A DNA stretch of 64,000 nucleotides from Coffea arabica (lineage: Eukaryota > Streptophyta > Magnoliopsida > Gentianales > Rubiaceae), in contig NC_092326.1 in assembly GCF_036785885.1 (NCBI RefSeq), positions 40,324,287 to 40,388,286 on the forward strand, given 5' to 3'. The notes below the pieces were generated by a model. The model was given only the letters and a program-made list of their open reading frames with translations, was not told the origin of the DNA and made no database searches. This document shows, piece by piece, positions 12,493 to 25,336 of the stretch; the stretch's first letter is position 1; each line of letters starts with the position of its first letter. The position numbers were made by a program, and so were the translations under genes.

Positions 12493-13369
12493 TATTTAAT
12501 AACGTTCGCTTTTCGAAATAAAAAAAAAAGTGCTTCACTACCTCTCATGGCTAAAGGGAGATCTCCTGCTTCCAATCTCTCTCTCAGGGAGAGACTCAAA
12601 CCAATTCTCCCCAAATGTTGCATGCTTGAGATTATATTATTAGGCTAGATAAGATGAATAACTACTCAAAAATTTATTACTTGTAGGGGCTCAATTGAAA
12701 TTTATTACTACTCAAAACACTTTAGAGGGCCGCCTTGAAATTAAGTAAGAATAGAAGGATCAAATAACCGGCTGGAGCAATTGACCCAATTTATGGATTT
12801 CAGTCAGATAATAGTGGCAGGAAACGGGTTGGCGCATGTCGTCACTAAATCGGGTTTGTGGGTCATGTAACTCCCTCTTACACCATACACTACTTGTACC
12901 GTCTGATAACCATTTGATATTATATTCTCGTGTGAACTCTATATCTTAGTTTTGTCGGAATTATATGATTTTGTCTTGACCTTATAATTTAAAATTTGGT
13001 CTTATTGATCAATAATAATATGCCTTTTATTGTTTGAGACAATAGTCACCCACCTGCCTCTTGTCCAGGGCCTCACAAGTTTGTTTTTTTACAAATTTGT
13101 CCAGGCATAAATAAGATGAAAGATAAATGTAACAAAAAATTTAGAATACACAAGTAAAAATCATCAGTTACTTATCTCCAAATGAAGTAAAATGGTACTT
13201 TTCGAGTTCTTAATGGCTTCGTTGGGCCTGTTTCCTTCCCCTCGTAATACAGGAGTAGGTATAAGTATGGGCATAGGCATAGAGGGGTGACGTTTGGAGC
13301 AAAAAAAAAAAAAAAAGAAAGAAACTTGTGAGGGCTCGAGTCCCATGACCGGGCTGTAGTAGTTCTGAC

Positions 13370-13705
13370 TAGAGGTGCAAATGAGCTTGAAACTCGAACT
13401 TTGGCTTAATCGAGTCGAGCTCGAGGTCTTAAAAAAATTTTAAAAAATAATTATTTTATTTTTTAAAATAAAAAATAATAAGTTTTAATAAATATTAAAA
13501 TATTAAAAATATATGTAATTTTACTATTAAAATAAATAAATATATATATATATATATAATCGAACTCGCAAGATAATAAGTTTGATATTTTTGAGCTTTA
13601 GTTCCACTTGATCAAATCAAGTTTAACTCGAGTTCGATATTAACAGAACTCAACTCGAGCTCGTATTCGAACCGATCAGAAGCGGTTTGATTCGTTTGCA
13701 ACCCA
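13370..13705 (+). mobile_element. Non-autonomous hAT-like element
   Basis: Ends are TAGAGGTGCAAATGAGC and GTTTGCAACCCA, imperfect inverted repeats. Flanks are GTTCTGAC (13362-13369) and ATTCTCAC (13706-13713), 6 of 8 matching, fitting a decayed 8 bp hAT target duplication. The subterminal regions are rich in tcgag/gagctcg words around an AT-rich core. It is related to the copies at 62689, 55964 and 30017. Confidence 0.75.
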
Positions 13706-14616
13706 ATTCTCACGTCTGTCTGATCCCACCCGCCAAAGCATTAACGGACACTAACGTTGCAACGCTTACCATCACAAAATCATTTATCCAATTACTGCTT
13801 TTCAAGTTTCCCACGTTGCCTTGCTGCTGCTGCTGCCTTTATTTTCAATTTTGCTGCGGCTGCTGCTTTTGTCCACTTATTGCACTCTTCTTTTACAGGT
13901 TTTGATGAGCAGCTGCGTCTCCATTCCCCGTTCTTAACGAGGTTGGGGCTTTCTCCTTTCGCATAAATCTTGCGTACAAATACTAGGTACATCTGTTCGA
14001 AGCTACCCATTGTTCCATATGTTTATATATTACTATGCCTCTAAATTCTTGTCTTTCAATTGTTGCATGTTGATACAAATGCTAACTTATGTAAGTGCAT
14101 TGTCATTTGTTCCGTTTTCGAGCTGAAATGAACTATTATTAGAGCTTTTTGTTCAATTGCCTGTTTTTTGAACTAACTTTGTGGTATGTTGTTGGACTTG
14201 GTAGATTAGAATCATACGAAGAAAGGATGTAGTTGATTAGATTTTTTCCCCCTTTGAAGCTATTTTCTTATGGAATTTCATTTATTTATAGCATTATTTT
14301 AAATTTGGAGAGTCAATTCGATAAATTATGCTCAAAATTAAGAACGGGATTCCGGTATCCCGTTTTCATGCTATGGGAATCCCTCCCCCTCCCACAAGAC
14401 ATTTACAGGAAGACTCCTTTTTTTTTTTTCCTCTCTGTTCTGAAATGGGAATTGGTTGATGGATGGCTGCAGTAGTATAGATTACTTGTCATTTCTTGAA
14501 TTTTTTCTCGGCATATCTGGACTAACTTAGTCTAGATACAGTTACCATTAAGAAGAGGTATTTTGATTCATTTGGTATTATATTCAGGGTAAAGTTTGCG
14601 GCCATCACCTTGAACC

Positions 14617-17480
14617 ATGGCTTCTGCTTTGCATTCAGCTTTTCACTCAAATGATGAGGGCATTCGTTTTTATATTAGATCGCAACACCGTATTGGTGGA
14701 AGATGTAGCAATGGTGGTGCTCGTCCTCAAAATACTTTATTTAGCGTGAAAATGTGGTCCAAAAGATGGGGATCACGATATATTCAATTGCAAAGAGCTC
14801 CTAGAATAAGTTTGAGCTTGGGTTCAAAATGCACAAGACTGTTCTTGAATGGAATCAAGGTTTCAAATCATAACACCTGCAGAACAATGCCTGAGGTGAA
14901 TTCTCTTCGGCGCTCTAGGTGGTTTTGTGAATTATGATTTGTTTTTCCTTTGAATGTTGTTTATCTGAGAAAAAGTGCTTCCTCCTTTTCCCTTGTATGT
15001 TTTCTTAAAATCTTATCTTGTAGGTAAAAGAGGGAATTGGGATTTTGAAGGAAGCATTGTTGATTACTTGGAAAGAATGGAGTCAGTCCACTAAAGTGGC
15101 TGTCTTGTTGATATTTGCCTTGTTGATTATTCCGAAGGCTGACGCTGTAGATGCTCTAAAAACTTGTACTTGCTTATTGAAGGAATGCAGGTATGGCATG
15201 TACCATGCTGTAAGGGTCCTGGAGCTTTATCTTTCTGTCTTGCTGTCTTACTAAATCTTTACCCTCGCCATCCACCTTCTTGGCTTGTAATGTCACTTCC
15301 ACGATACTCGTCGAGAAATGTTTTCATCTCATGTCTTCATTTTGGGTACCTAACATGTGGCCTGCACCCCCAGTCTCTTTCATTTTTCAAATTCTTTTTT
15401 TTCCCTGTTTCCTTCAAATGCATGAGCAAGCATTGAAGAGAACTTTCGGCCCTAAAACCTCTACTTACATCATATCAAAAGAAAGGGGTTAAAAGGGTGC
15501 AAAAGCATATCAATTTTACTTGCTTATTTGAGAAGAGAACTTTTGGCCCTAAAACCTGTAATTACATCATATCAAAAGAAAGGGGTTAAAAATGTGCACA
15601 AGCATATCTCTGGTCCTGAAACACATTGCCGCTCATGGGCATCATCTTCCTTTTCATTGCAATGAAGCCACTTATTGTCTATCTTAAAAAATTTGTCAGA
15701 ACTTAATATCACAAGAACAAAATGCCCTACTTTTCACGTGAACTTGAAGACCAGAATACTATAGTTTTGACTTTTCAAGTATGATGTCAGTGGCTTTGTA
15801 TCATTAGTATTCAGTTAGTCTAAAAGAACAACTCTAGTTGATAAGCACAGGCTGCACAACCATGGTAAACTAAATCTAAATGGCAGATGGAGTTTCAGAA
15901 AGATCATGTTGACATCAACCCTGACTATCTGTCTGTCAGAGAGGAATGGGAACTGTTATAAGGAGCTGCAGACAAGCTACACCCTGAAGCATATTCTGGT
16001 TCTGTCTTAATGGTGATTTTGATGTTTGTAGGATAGAGCTTGCAAAGTGTATTGCAAATCCATCATGTGCAGCTAATGTTGCTTGTCTTCAGACCTGTAA
16101 CAATAGACCTGATGAGACTGAATGCCAGGTCTATTCCACACCTCTTCCCTATTCCTGCTTCCGTGCCTCATTCTTGCGTGGAATTCTACTAGCAATAACC
16201 TTTTCCTTTTTGCAGATCAAATGTGGTGATTTATTTCAGAACAGTGTAGTTGACGAATTTAATGAGTGTGCAGTCTCACGAAAAAAATGTGTACCCCGAA
16301 AATCAGATGTGGGTGAATTTCCAGCTCCTGATCCTGCTGTTCTAGTTAAGAACTTTGACATTAAAGATTTTAGTGGGAAGTGGTATATAAGTAGTGGCTT
16401 AAATCCCACTTTTGATACCTTTGATTGCCAACTACATGAGTTTCACACAGAATCTGGGAAGCTTGTTGGAAATTTGACATGGCGAATACGAACTCCAGAC
16501 ACTGGATTCTTCACTCGTTCTGCCCTGCAGAGATTTGTGCAAGATCCAAAATATCCAGGAATACTCTACAATCATGATAACGAGTATCTTCACTATCAAG
16601 ATGACTGGTATATCACTCTCTGTACTTCTCCACTGAGTGTGAGATCTTACTGATATTTCTCTTTATATAGCTTGCAGGCAAAAAGATGTACCGATTATGA
16701 TTTTTTCTTTATCATTATGCAGCATTTCCTATAGAGAAAATTATGTCAATAACTTCCTTGTCAGTGGTTCCTTCATTAATAGATTTAGGGCCAAAATTTA
16801 CAGTTGGTCCTCTTTCATTGTTTTCTGGCTGGAAGGATTTAGATATTTTGTCAGGTTTTCTAGTGATTTGTACAATTTGCTTTGAATTTAAAGCATAACT
16901 AGTTAATCATTTAGTGTCTACTCGCGTGCTCAAACCTGAGCAATCTGTTGTCAATGCTCTTTGCAGGTACATTTTGTCCTCTAAGATTGAAAACAAACCA
17001 GATGACTACGCATTTGTGTACTACAGAGGCAGGAATGATGCGTGGGATGGGTATGGTGGTGCTGTCGTCTACACAAGAAGTGCAGTTTTGCCTGAAAGCA
17101 TTGTACCTGAACTACAAAGAGCAGCGAAAAGCATAGGGCGTGATTTCAGTAAGTTCATCAGGACAGACAACACTTGCGGACCTGAACCTCCCCTTGTCGA
17201 GAGATTGGAAAAGACAGTGGAAGAAGGAGAAAGGACAATCGTAAGGGAGGTTGAAGAGATAGAAGGGGAGATAGAGGGTGAGGTTGAGAAGGTGAAGGAC
17301 ACTGAGATGACCTTGTTTGAGAGGCTGACTGAAGGATTTAAAGAGCTCAAAAAAGACGAGGAATTCTTCCTAAGGGAGCTTAGCAAGGAAGAGTTGGATG
17401 TTTTGGACGCACTTAAAATGGAAGCAAGCGAGGTTGAAAAACTGTTTGGACGATCACTACCAATTAGGAAGCTAAGGTAG
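14617..17480 (+). CDS. VDE1: Violaxanthin de-epoxidase, chloroplast
   Basis: Five exons (14617-14895, 15024-15190, 16032-16128, 16216-16607, 16967-17480) encode 482 aa. The enzyme converts violaxanthin to antheraxanthin and zeaxanthin in the acidified thylakoid lumen, with ascorbate as reductant, driving photoprotective quenching (NPQ1 in Arabidopsis). Residues 1 to about 134 form a bipartite transit peptide ending in the hydrophobic lumen-transfer segment [17 protein letters not shown]; the mature protein should begin VDALKTC. A Cys-rich N-terminal domain follows ([35 protein letters not shown]). The lipocalin barrel begins [20 protein letters not shown], and a Glu-rich C-terminal tail ([18 protein letters not shown]) ends the protein. 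The mature part has 13 cysteines, the number I recall for the Arabidopsis enzyme. All exon phases close and no lesion is seen. Intron 2 holds a tandem duplication. Confidence 0.97.
15435..15608. repeat. Tandem duplication in VDE intron 2
   Basis: A block of about 77 bp (gaagagaactttcggccc to aaaagcatat) at 15435-15511 recurs at 15532-15608 with a few changes, a period of 97 bp. Confidence 0.85.
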
Positions 17481-19063
17481 TTTGATGGAGAAATGAAATG
17501 CTCATGAATCATGATATAGATTCTGCTGATGAAACCATTTTCTACTGTATAGCTATCATACACCTCTATATTACACTTTGTCCTCCGAAGCATTTTTTAC
17601 TGATTCTTTCAAAGGCAAAGCAAGGCATTAAAGATGTCAATTTTTGAGCTGGCCCTTACTCTATTCTGGAGTGCTTTGGCCTCGAAAGGAGATGAAACAT
17701 GAGCTGAATTTCTTCACCTTTTAGGGTTAATAAATCTCCTTGGCTAGAGAAGAATTCTCTAGCTTTTCTTCTTTTGATTGGAAAACTTACCAATTTTGAG
17801 CGTGCAAACATGTAATCTATGCAGCCCCAAGGGTTTTACTTGGTACTTCATATGACTTGCATATTATTATTAGACCTGTTATGCTCTTTAGTTCCCTCTC
17901 ATGCTCCCCCTCGTTACAGCCTCACATTTTCTCAGGGTTATCATGACTAAATTCTCTCTTTTAACATACACGTTTTGCTCAAACTTTTATTTGTGAAATT
18001 CTTGGCACAAATGTTGGATAAGTTATCATAACTATTTTTTTTTTTTTTTGGGAGTGTACATGTCAAATAGTTACAGTTTTCATTTCACAAACATAAACAC
18101 TTAAGCTGTAAATGCTTTTTTTTTTTAAGTGTAGATGGGAGATCTCAAACCAGGACCTCTCACTTACATTCTGTCCATACCACCCGATCCATCCTTCTCC
18201 CAAGCCATACTTTCACTATTCCCATGCTAACAACCTGGTCTGACCAAGAAAAATATTTACATGAAAAAATTTTGAAGAAAGGAAACTTGGTTCAGGGTAT
18301 TGACGAGAAGCACAAGCAGTTTTCCCATATCAACTTCAGGTTGCTACTAAGCATTTCATGTAACAGGTCATCTTGCTTTGTCTGCTCCTGCATATTAAAA
18401 GAGTTCCAAACCACATCTGGTCAGTAAAAAGGGCCAGGAAACAAGCACAAAACCATCGAGAAAGGCCAACAGGAAGAGTACTTCAAATGAAAGAAACATA
18501 CCAAGGATTGAGATTTCTTGTCTAACAAACAGATAATTTAAGATTTGAAGTAAAGCACAGAGAACATATCTTAGAAAATTTAGTCCGCATAGTAATATTT
18601 AAATTAAATGGAAAATTACTGCAGCACACATCCAGGAGGAGGACATTTATTTTCCAGTACCAGATGCCAAAGTGCAAAGTAGGAGGAAAGAAGAGAAGAG
18701 TAGCAGGACGAGAAAAAATCATTGCATACACTAATATCAATACCCACTTAATTTTGTATAATTAGGAGGCTGGGCTCGTTTTCATTAGTTTCTAACCTAA
18801 GTCGCTTCTCTCCCTTAGTAATTAATATAAGATGCCACTCTAAGTGATGGAACTCCCCGTGAATTCAAATTGTTTGAACAGAAGCTTTAACACAACTATC
18901 CAACCATAGTTCTGATTGTCAAATGAGAAAGTAAAACTGGTCTCTTTCGCAAAGATGTTGCTTGCAGGAGATGCCAGGAAATGACAGGTCCAGAGGGACT
19001 TTCAGATTCTATGCAAGTATAACAGGTTAATTTTAAGGTGTCCAAGCTTGATCACCTAAATAC
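17481..19063. other. Intergenic region between convergent genes
   Basis: Contains the VDE 3' UTR and probably the 3' UTR of the minus-strand gene that ends at 19064. An inverted SINE-like remnant lies at about 18117-18215. Nothing else is recognised. Confidence 0.5.
18117..18215 (-). mobile_element. Short tRNA-derived SINE-like repeat, inverted
   Basis: Read on the minus strand it has an A-box-like ggatcgggtggtatgg, a B box ggtttgagatc, then catctacactt and an A-run, matching the unit at 3066-3151. No target duplication is evident. Confidence 0.6.
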
Positions 19064-20171
19064 TCATATATCCTCCTCATAAGTAATCTCCAAGCATCTC
19101 ACCTTTATTTTCATCAGGATAGCTTTCTCTTTCTTTATGTCTATATCCAGGTGAGCAGATCTTTGGAGGCCTCTGATTATGTTTCTTCTTATCTTATGCG
19201 TCTAAGAAGAGAAAAGATGGGTAGGAGGAAAAGGTAAAAATGGGGAGATAGGGGCAATGTAACAGGGCATTAGGGGTTTGGGGCAGATACGAATGACCAT
19301 AGATTAGAAGAAGGTATTCTGCACATTGAATCATCAGATGTCCAAATACAAAAATCTAAGTTATACAACAAAATGATTACACGATTACTTCTATTTTAGC
19401 ATAAATTACTCAAAATGGTTCATTCACCAATTATAAAGCATTGTCTACTGTCACCAAAAGTAATAAGAGTGTTTTAAGGCATGAATATCAAGTCAAAACA
19501 CATTGGGCTATGCTAGCTATATTTGTTAACTTGGGAACAGCCGAGACCACATCATACCAAGTCCAAGCATTGTCCAAAAATGATGCTTAATGCATTCCAC
19601 AATTAAAGTCAAGTCCCTGCCTTGTCACAGTACCCACAACTATTCAACATGAAATCCCTAGAATTTTCTGTCCTAAAATCTCATTAACTTCAGTTTTTAG
19701 TTTTAGAATGCAAAATAATTCCAAGTAACTCTTTCAACCAATTAGCATCTGTTCAAATGACATTGAAACAGACAAAATATTAAAGAACCTGACAACAGTA
19801 ACAAGCAGTCAGTAGATCACAATATAGTCGCCATCAGAAAAAGACTTACTGGCAAATTTGATACAATTCCTTTCATCTTCATAGCCACTTCTCTTGAAAC
19901 CTCCCCAGATGAAGTTCTAAAATCAAATCGATCTGCATGCCGAGCCTTAAGCCTAATTGATGAATTCCTAAATGATTTAGCATTTACATGCCAAACTCCA
20001 ACAACAGCATATCTATCTCCCGAAGAGTCCATTCCCAAGGGCCATCTTAAACCACCCTTTACATCTGGGTCCAGAACGGCAGAACCAATCAGACTTTTTA
20101 TGCACTCGATCTCATTGTCCTGGAAACACATAATTAGATTGATAAAAGGGTCTGATACCAAGTCCATAACA

Positions 20172-20219
<48 letters not shown>

Positions 20220-22788
20220 TATAATTCTTGGTAGATGCACCAAATTTTGTTTAAGAAAAAGAATGGCAAGTAAAATTGCACCTCATGCTACCACTCATCT
20301 GACTTCCTATAGTCACACTCTTCTGAAGGCCATTAAAGGCCTTTGTATTAAGTATAATTAAATGTATCATTAACAATTTCATTTTTACATCTGGAGAAGG
20401 TCTCTGATGAAAGAACCAAAAGCAGATGGAGAGGAAATGTAAGAAGTCACTGTATGCTGAAATCTTTTCCACCCAATTATATGCTGAATCAAGTTGGACT
20501 AGCCAAGCATTGCCAACATAAACATATCAAACTGATATCATTTTCTGAAGAAATAACTTACAGTTAAAGTTTTTATAATTCTCTTGGTGCACAGCATCAG
20601 CCTCAGATCTAGGTCCTTTTCAAGGCAGGACATATCCACAACTAGATGTCGCACTTGGTTCCACTCAATCTACAGGAAAAAATGCATAAATATCAGTAAA
20701 AGCTTCAACAGGCTATGCTGAAGAAGGTCAACTGTTACATTACTTAAAATAGAGTAAGAACAACTAAGACACATCTCCCAGCAACTAGAAGTGGGAAAAG
20801 GACAAAAAGGGGAAATCAACATTGAGGTGATACCCAATTATTGCATGCACAGCAATAAACTAGGTCTTGTGTAATTGGGACAAGATTTAGACATACACAC
20901 AGTATTTATGTTGAATCAAGTAGCACCAGATACCGACCTTGTAGAATTCAAGCTTTTCACGATCCTTTGCCAAGGTACATTTGCATGAGATAGTTGAATC
21001 TGGCCTCATGTTATCAGAGAGCTAAAGAAGATAGGAATAGAAATCAGAGAATAAATATATTTCAAAGTAGGCATGTAATATTGTGAACCTGTACCTTTAT
21101 ATGGTATATCTCCTTTTCCTCCTGAAAATCAAACATACACTTTGGGACAACTTCATCGACTATATATTCCATATATGAAGCAGAAACATTTGTGTAGAAT
21201 GATCTCTTCAATTGTCTTAAACTGCTTTCTGGCAAAGTAGATTGACCCCTGAAGTACACGCATTTTAGAAAATGTCACATTCCTCCTTCAGGCACAAGAG
21301 GTGCATGCAATAGATCGCATGTCTTCCTATTATCCTGACAAAGAATTTGTGCATGCAATAGATCACATGTCTTCCTATTATCCTGACAAAGAACTTGACT
21401 AAGCTTACAAAATTAAAAACTTCGGTTAACGATGTCAACCATGCATTTGATTAAGTCCCAAGAAAGTCAACCAGGTGATAATCTAACAAGTAGGATGTCT
21501 ATTTGGTTGCCTATTTTAATGGCTGTAACCCGACTGTTTCTCTGTCATTCAGTGGCTAAGGTCAGGAATTAGAGGTCCTGGGTTCCAACCTCCCTGCCCC
21601 CTCTGCACTTCTTAAATCCCACCCTCCCCTGCTTAAAAAAATATAGAATTTTAAGATCAGTTGTGTCATCAATAATACAGCCAAAAAACATCTAGCTCAA
21701 TCACATAGATCAAAATAAACATCTAGCACAAACAGGATCAATAGGGCATCTACAAAAAGAATAACACGGAAGTAATAACATTCAAGCTTTGCACACTAAG
21801 ATTAACAGACAAGCTAAGAATCGACTCAAAGGTCAGTGATTCTTCATTCAGTCCATTACATAAGAACATTCTATCACCGAAAACCAATGGTAACAAAGCA
21901 ATTTGGGCCGCAATAAGCTAATAATGAGTGACGATTAATATAAAATTTAGGATTACTAACCCATGAAACAAAATTTGTCCAACGCGAGCTACCAGGGTTG
22001 GCTTGACTTCTTCAAGTTTATTATCCTCCACTTCATTTTGAACTCTTTGAAAAGCCGAACGCAAGTCTTGCATCACATTTTCAGCTGCAAACAGCCAGGG
22101 GTTCTCCATAAACACGCTTCTCTCTTCACTACATTCTACAGCGCATAAAAATATCCAACAAAAAGAACTTAGATTTCACATCCACTTACCTAACATAAGA
22201 AGATACGATATTCACTTGCTAAAGGTGCGGAAAAAAGGAACCCATTTTCGTGCATGTGGTACCTCATGCATCATATATTGTACAACCAGCAAAGCTCAAA
22301 AATGAAAATATTACTGATCACTTCGATAGATTAAAAAAATAATCAGGACAAAGAGCAAAATTCAGCCATTTCAGAATATTTCAGAACGGACCCTTTACGC
22401 GATCATGATTGAGTACCAAAGAAAGAGGCTTTTCGCCGGATTTTCTCTGGAAGGATTCCACAGAAATGGGCTGGAGCCGAGTCAGGGACATGAAATTAGT
22501 ATCATTATTATCTGTATCATCACCAGAAGAAGCGGCCAAGCCAACTGGGAACCACTTAGAAACTGCATTCTGGTCGTAGATGATCTTCTGGCCTCCTCCT
22601 CCTCCTCCTTTGCCTCTGTCCCTGTTGTTCTTCTTCTTGTCTGAGAATGATGACCTGAAATTCAACCCCCGTTTGAAGTGTGGAGATAAAGACTCAGGAG
22701 TCAGAGATGGAGACGGGTTGATTGCCGAGCTGCTGCTGCTGCCACCTCCTCTTGAATGCCTCTTATGGGGAGGGATATAGGCCGCCAT
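19064..22788 (-). CDS. Conserved plant protein of unknown function (MAAYIPPHKRH type)
   Basis: Seven exons on the minus strand join in phase: 22788-22392, 22135-21961, 21248-21095, 21021-20938, 20669-20562, 20119-19850 and 19201-19064, giving 441 aa. The start MAAYIPPHKRH is followed by a low-complexity Ser/Gly/Lys-rich segment (residues 12 to about 75) including a run of six glycines. The folded part carries ENPWLFAAENVMQDLRSAFQR, YMEYIVDEVVPKCMFDFQ, IEWNQVRHLVVDMSC and LRWPLGMDSSGDRYAVVG. I recall plant proteins beginning this way, annotated only as a domain of unknown function (possibly DUF7903). No catalytic motif, signal peptide or membrane span is seen; a basic N-terminus could bind nucleic acid, but that is speculation. 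The last exon could either stop at 19064 or splice at its GTGAGA. Introns carry a SINE-like repeat (21533-21650), a 48 bp duplication and a (TA)n tract. Confidence 0.8.
20171..20217. repeat. (TA)n microsatellite
   Basis: About 47 bp of uninterrupted ta repeats in an intron of the minus-strand gene. Confidence 0.95.
21301..21396. repeat. Tandem duplication, 48 bp period
   Basis: The unit gtgcatgcaatagatcgcat... at 21301 recurs at 21349 with two or so differences; it lies in an intron. Confidence 0.8.
21533..21650 (+). mobile_element. SINE-like repeat in intron
   Basis: Has an A-box-like cattcagtggctaagg, a B box gggttccaacc and a short A-rich end. It lies antisense within an intron of the MAAYIPPHKRH gene. 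No target duplication was found. Confidence 0.5.
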
Positions 22789-23477
22789 AGTAGCAGAAGA
22801 CTACACGCTACTGTCGGAGTCCACTTTACCAAGTTACGCCTTCCAAAGCAAGCCCCTTTTTTTTTTTTTCTTTTGGGTGTTTGGGTATATGTTGAAGAAG
22901 AGCGTGGAGAAGAAGGGAAAGGGGCAGAGATATAGCAAAAATTCTACAAGAAAGTACAATAATAATGGTTTAATTTCAACTGCAAAGATTCTTCCTTATT
23001 TTTTACGCCATTACAAACATGCATCTGATGCAAATCGGTTGAGTGAAGGAAAAGAAAGGAGAAAATGGATTTAATTTGTCATGAAATTTATGTTCTATTA
23101 GGGAAAGACCCCAAACATAAGAAGCAAAAAGTGAAATAACTTGAAATTCGAATTAAAAACCTTGTGATGTTTCGATTAGGTTGGGTTTTAGAAATGGTCA
23201 CAAAATGTATTAGACTAACTTCATCATACAAACTTTTAGTAAGTCCTAAGTTTGAAAAAAAAAATATTCTCTTTCAAAAGTTTCAAAATTTAGTATTCAA
23301 AGTTAAGCCTTCAAGGAGGATTTTTTTTTTTTTTTTAAGGGAAGATTTAGAATGTCGCTGCTACTTAAGCGGATAATATGAAGTTTTGAGATTTAGAGCT
23401 CCGATTTCAACCTCCCTTCCTTGCTTCTCGCATCATAAATCTCATCATTTCTCTTATTTTTCTTTTAAAAAAAAGGA

Positions 23478-23805
23478 ACAAGTTATCCGGGTAACCACTA
23501 AACTTTTTGAATAGTTTAGTTTCGATGGCTCAACTATTAATAGTATGTTTGTACCCACTAAACTATAAAAATTGTATATTTTGAGTCATTTCATCTAATT
23601 TTATCATTAATTTTGTCATATCTAGCTATTAATATTATGTTTCATGAATCGTGCGAAACCTTATATCTGATAATGGTGAAATCAGATGAAATTGCCTCAA
23701 ATTTATACTTTTTGATAGTTCAGTGAACAAAAACATACTACTATTAACAGGTGAATGACCAAATCTTGACTATTCATAAAGTTCAGTGGCCATTCAAGTA
23801 ATTTG
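23478..23805. mobile_element. Foldback element with about 130 bp imperfect arms (Mutator-like MITE?)
   Basis: The sequence from ACAAGTTATCCGGGTAACC inward to about 23615 is imperfectly repeated, inverted, from about 23675 to 23805 (ending ggccattcaagtaatttg). Shared words include CCACTAAAC/CCACTGAAC, TAATAGTA, TTTCATCT. No target duplication could be read, so the class is a guess. Confidence 0.6.
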
Positions 23806-24302
23806 CTAAAAGAAAAGGGGATAGGATTTGGGATGGTCATGTCACTTCATCTGTATTCTATGAGTGGCACCTTAACAAATCCAAATTTCGGCCATTTTAA
23901 AGTTGGACCAAAGGCATGGACGACTATCACTGAACAGTGTGACATTTTCTAAACAAGAAGTAAGTTTATGTGAATTACTTGAAAAATTTAATAACAGAAA
24001 TATAATTATTATATATGAAATCCACATGAACAGTAATAAAACATCGTCCCTTTATCGTAAGGATGTACAATAAATTCGCTTAGAATTACAAAATATTCTA
24101 AAAGTATTATATAGTATTAGGGAAAAGTGGATCTGAAAACCATCCTGCCCCAAGCCCTTAACAGTAATGTCATAACACGCAAATGAGAATCCATCAAGGC
24201 ACAAGGGCCGTACATTCGACTTGGAGCTAGATTCCGGGACGGATTTTACATTCTAGCTTCACAACCATCAGTTCTTGGTATTTCGAATTGCCTTTTTCTC
24301 TC

Positions 24303-24525
24303 AACCACTGAGCATTTTGGCTCAGTGGCCATCACCTCTTTGGTGGGATGGGAGGCAAGGTCACATTTCAGTGGCTTGTCTCCAAAAAAATTCAGGTGCG
24401 TGTGCTGTATATCCGTCTGATTCAATGGTGATTCAATCCCCTTCGATTTATTCCTAGGTCTCCTTAAACCCGCCCCCTTCCCCTTAATATAGGATAGATT
24501 AGGTTTATCGTCTTCGAAAAAAAAA
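24303..24525 (+). mobile_element. SINE, family A, flanked by perfect 17 bp TSD
   Basis: The body starts AACCACTGAGCATTTTGGC with an A-box-like ggctcagtggcc, and ends with ggtttatcgtcttcg plus poly(A). The direct repeat AATTGCCTTTTTCTCTC occurs at 24286-24302 and 24526-24542, identical on both sides. Confidence 0.9.
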
Positions 24526-25336
24526 AATTGCCTTTTTCTCTCTTTTTATTTCAAGCCCACAAGTTGTTCTTGGCATTTGAGCCCAAAATTACAAAACATT
24601 GAGCCCATTCGAGCTGTCTGTTAACCCTTGAGTTTCTGGGTAAATTTATTTGTTTTCCAGCTTCAAGCAATCAAAGCTGTTGTGGTAGTATTTGGATTTC
24701 TTGATCTCCAACTTTTTTTGCTCCCTTTTCTATGCTTATTATTTCTTTCAAAAAAAAATTTGCTTTTTTTCTTCTATGTTTATTCCAGAGCGTTTGATAT
24801 CTAATTCTTTTTAAATCAGTGTGCTCACGTTTAGGATCAAACCATCTCTTGAAAAAAAAAAAAAATAATGCAATTGTTTCGCCTATAAAACAGTCCTCAC
24901 ATCTAAGATGAAATAGTTAAACATCAATGAGAAAGACCACAAACCATTACACCATTTAAGAATGATAAAGTTGAGTATAAATCTCACTAATTCTATCGCC
25001 AAGTCGACAAAATTAACATTCTTTGACGTGTTCCTTTGCACCCCCAGCAGGCTGCAGATTCAAGAAAATATGGGATAAGGCGTTCTCCTCTTGCATAATA
25101 TGCCACGCCATTGCCACAAAAGTTTCATTGATTCAAACAAATAAATTGACAAGCACAGTAACAAGGAGCCTGTAAATTTCCTTTGATGACATGAGCGAAT
25201 GGATGCACACTGCCTCGTAAGGGCAGAAGGCAGCCAGTTGGAAACGACAGCATCTATACAATCTTTTTTGCTTGAATCGACTTAGATTAGAATAGTTATG
25301 CACTCAAGGTTGCCACCTTCAGTTGAAGCTCTAAAC

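Larger units (their letters stand above)
11460..14616. other. Intergenic region between the divergent kinase and VDE genes
   Basis: Shared upstream region of two divergently transcribed genes. It holds a Stowaway MITE (12145-12492) and a hAT-like element (13370-13705). About 13714-13990 lies upstream of a probable 5' UTR intron of VDE whose acceptor is ttatattcag just before 14588; I cannot fix its donor. Short reading frames here look random. Confidence 0.5.
22789..25336. other. Intergenic region with a foldback element and a SINE
   Basis: Holds the promoter side of the gene starting at 22788, a foldback element at about 23478-23805, and a SINE at 24303-24525. The remainder is AT-rich and I see no gene. 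Confidence 0.5.

Noticed and set aside
16914-17480. Independent start [10 protein letters not shown] for the last VDE exon
   Set aside because: The stretch before 16967 is intron; splicing TG|G restores the family sequence DDWYILSSK.
17069-17593. 174-residue Ser-rich minus-strand frame
   Set aside because: It is the shadow of the Glu-rich tail of violaxanthin de-epoxidase.
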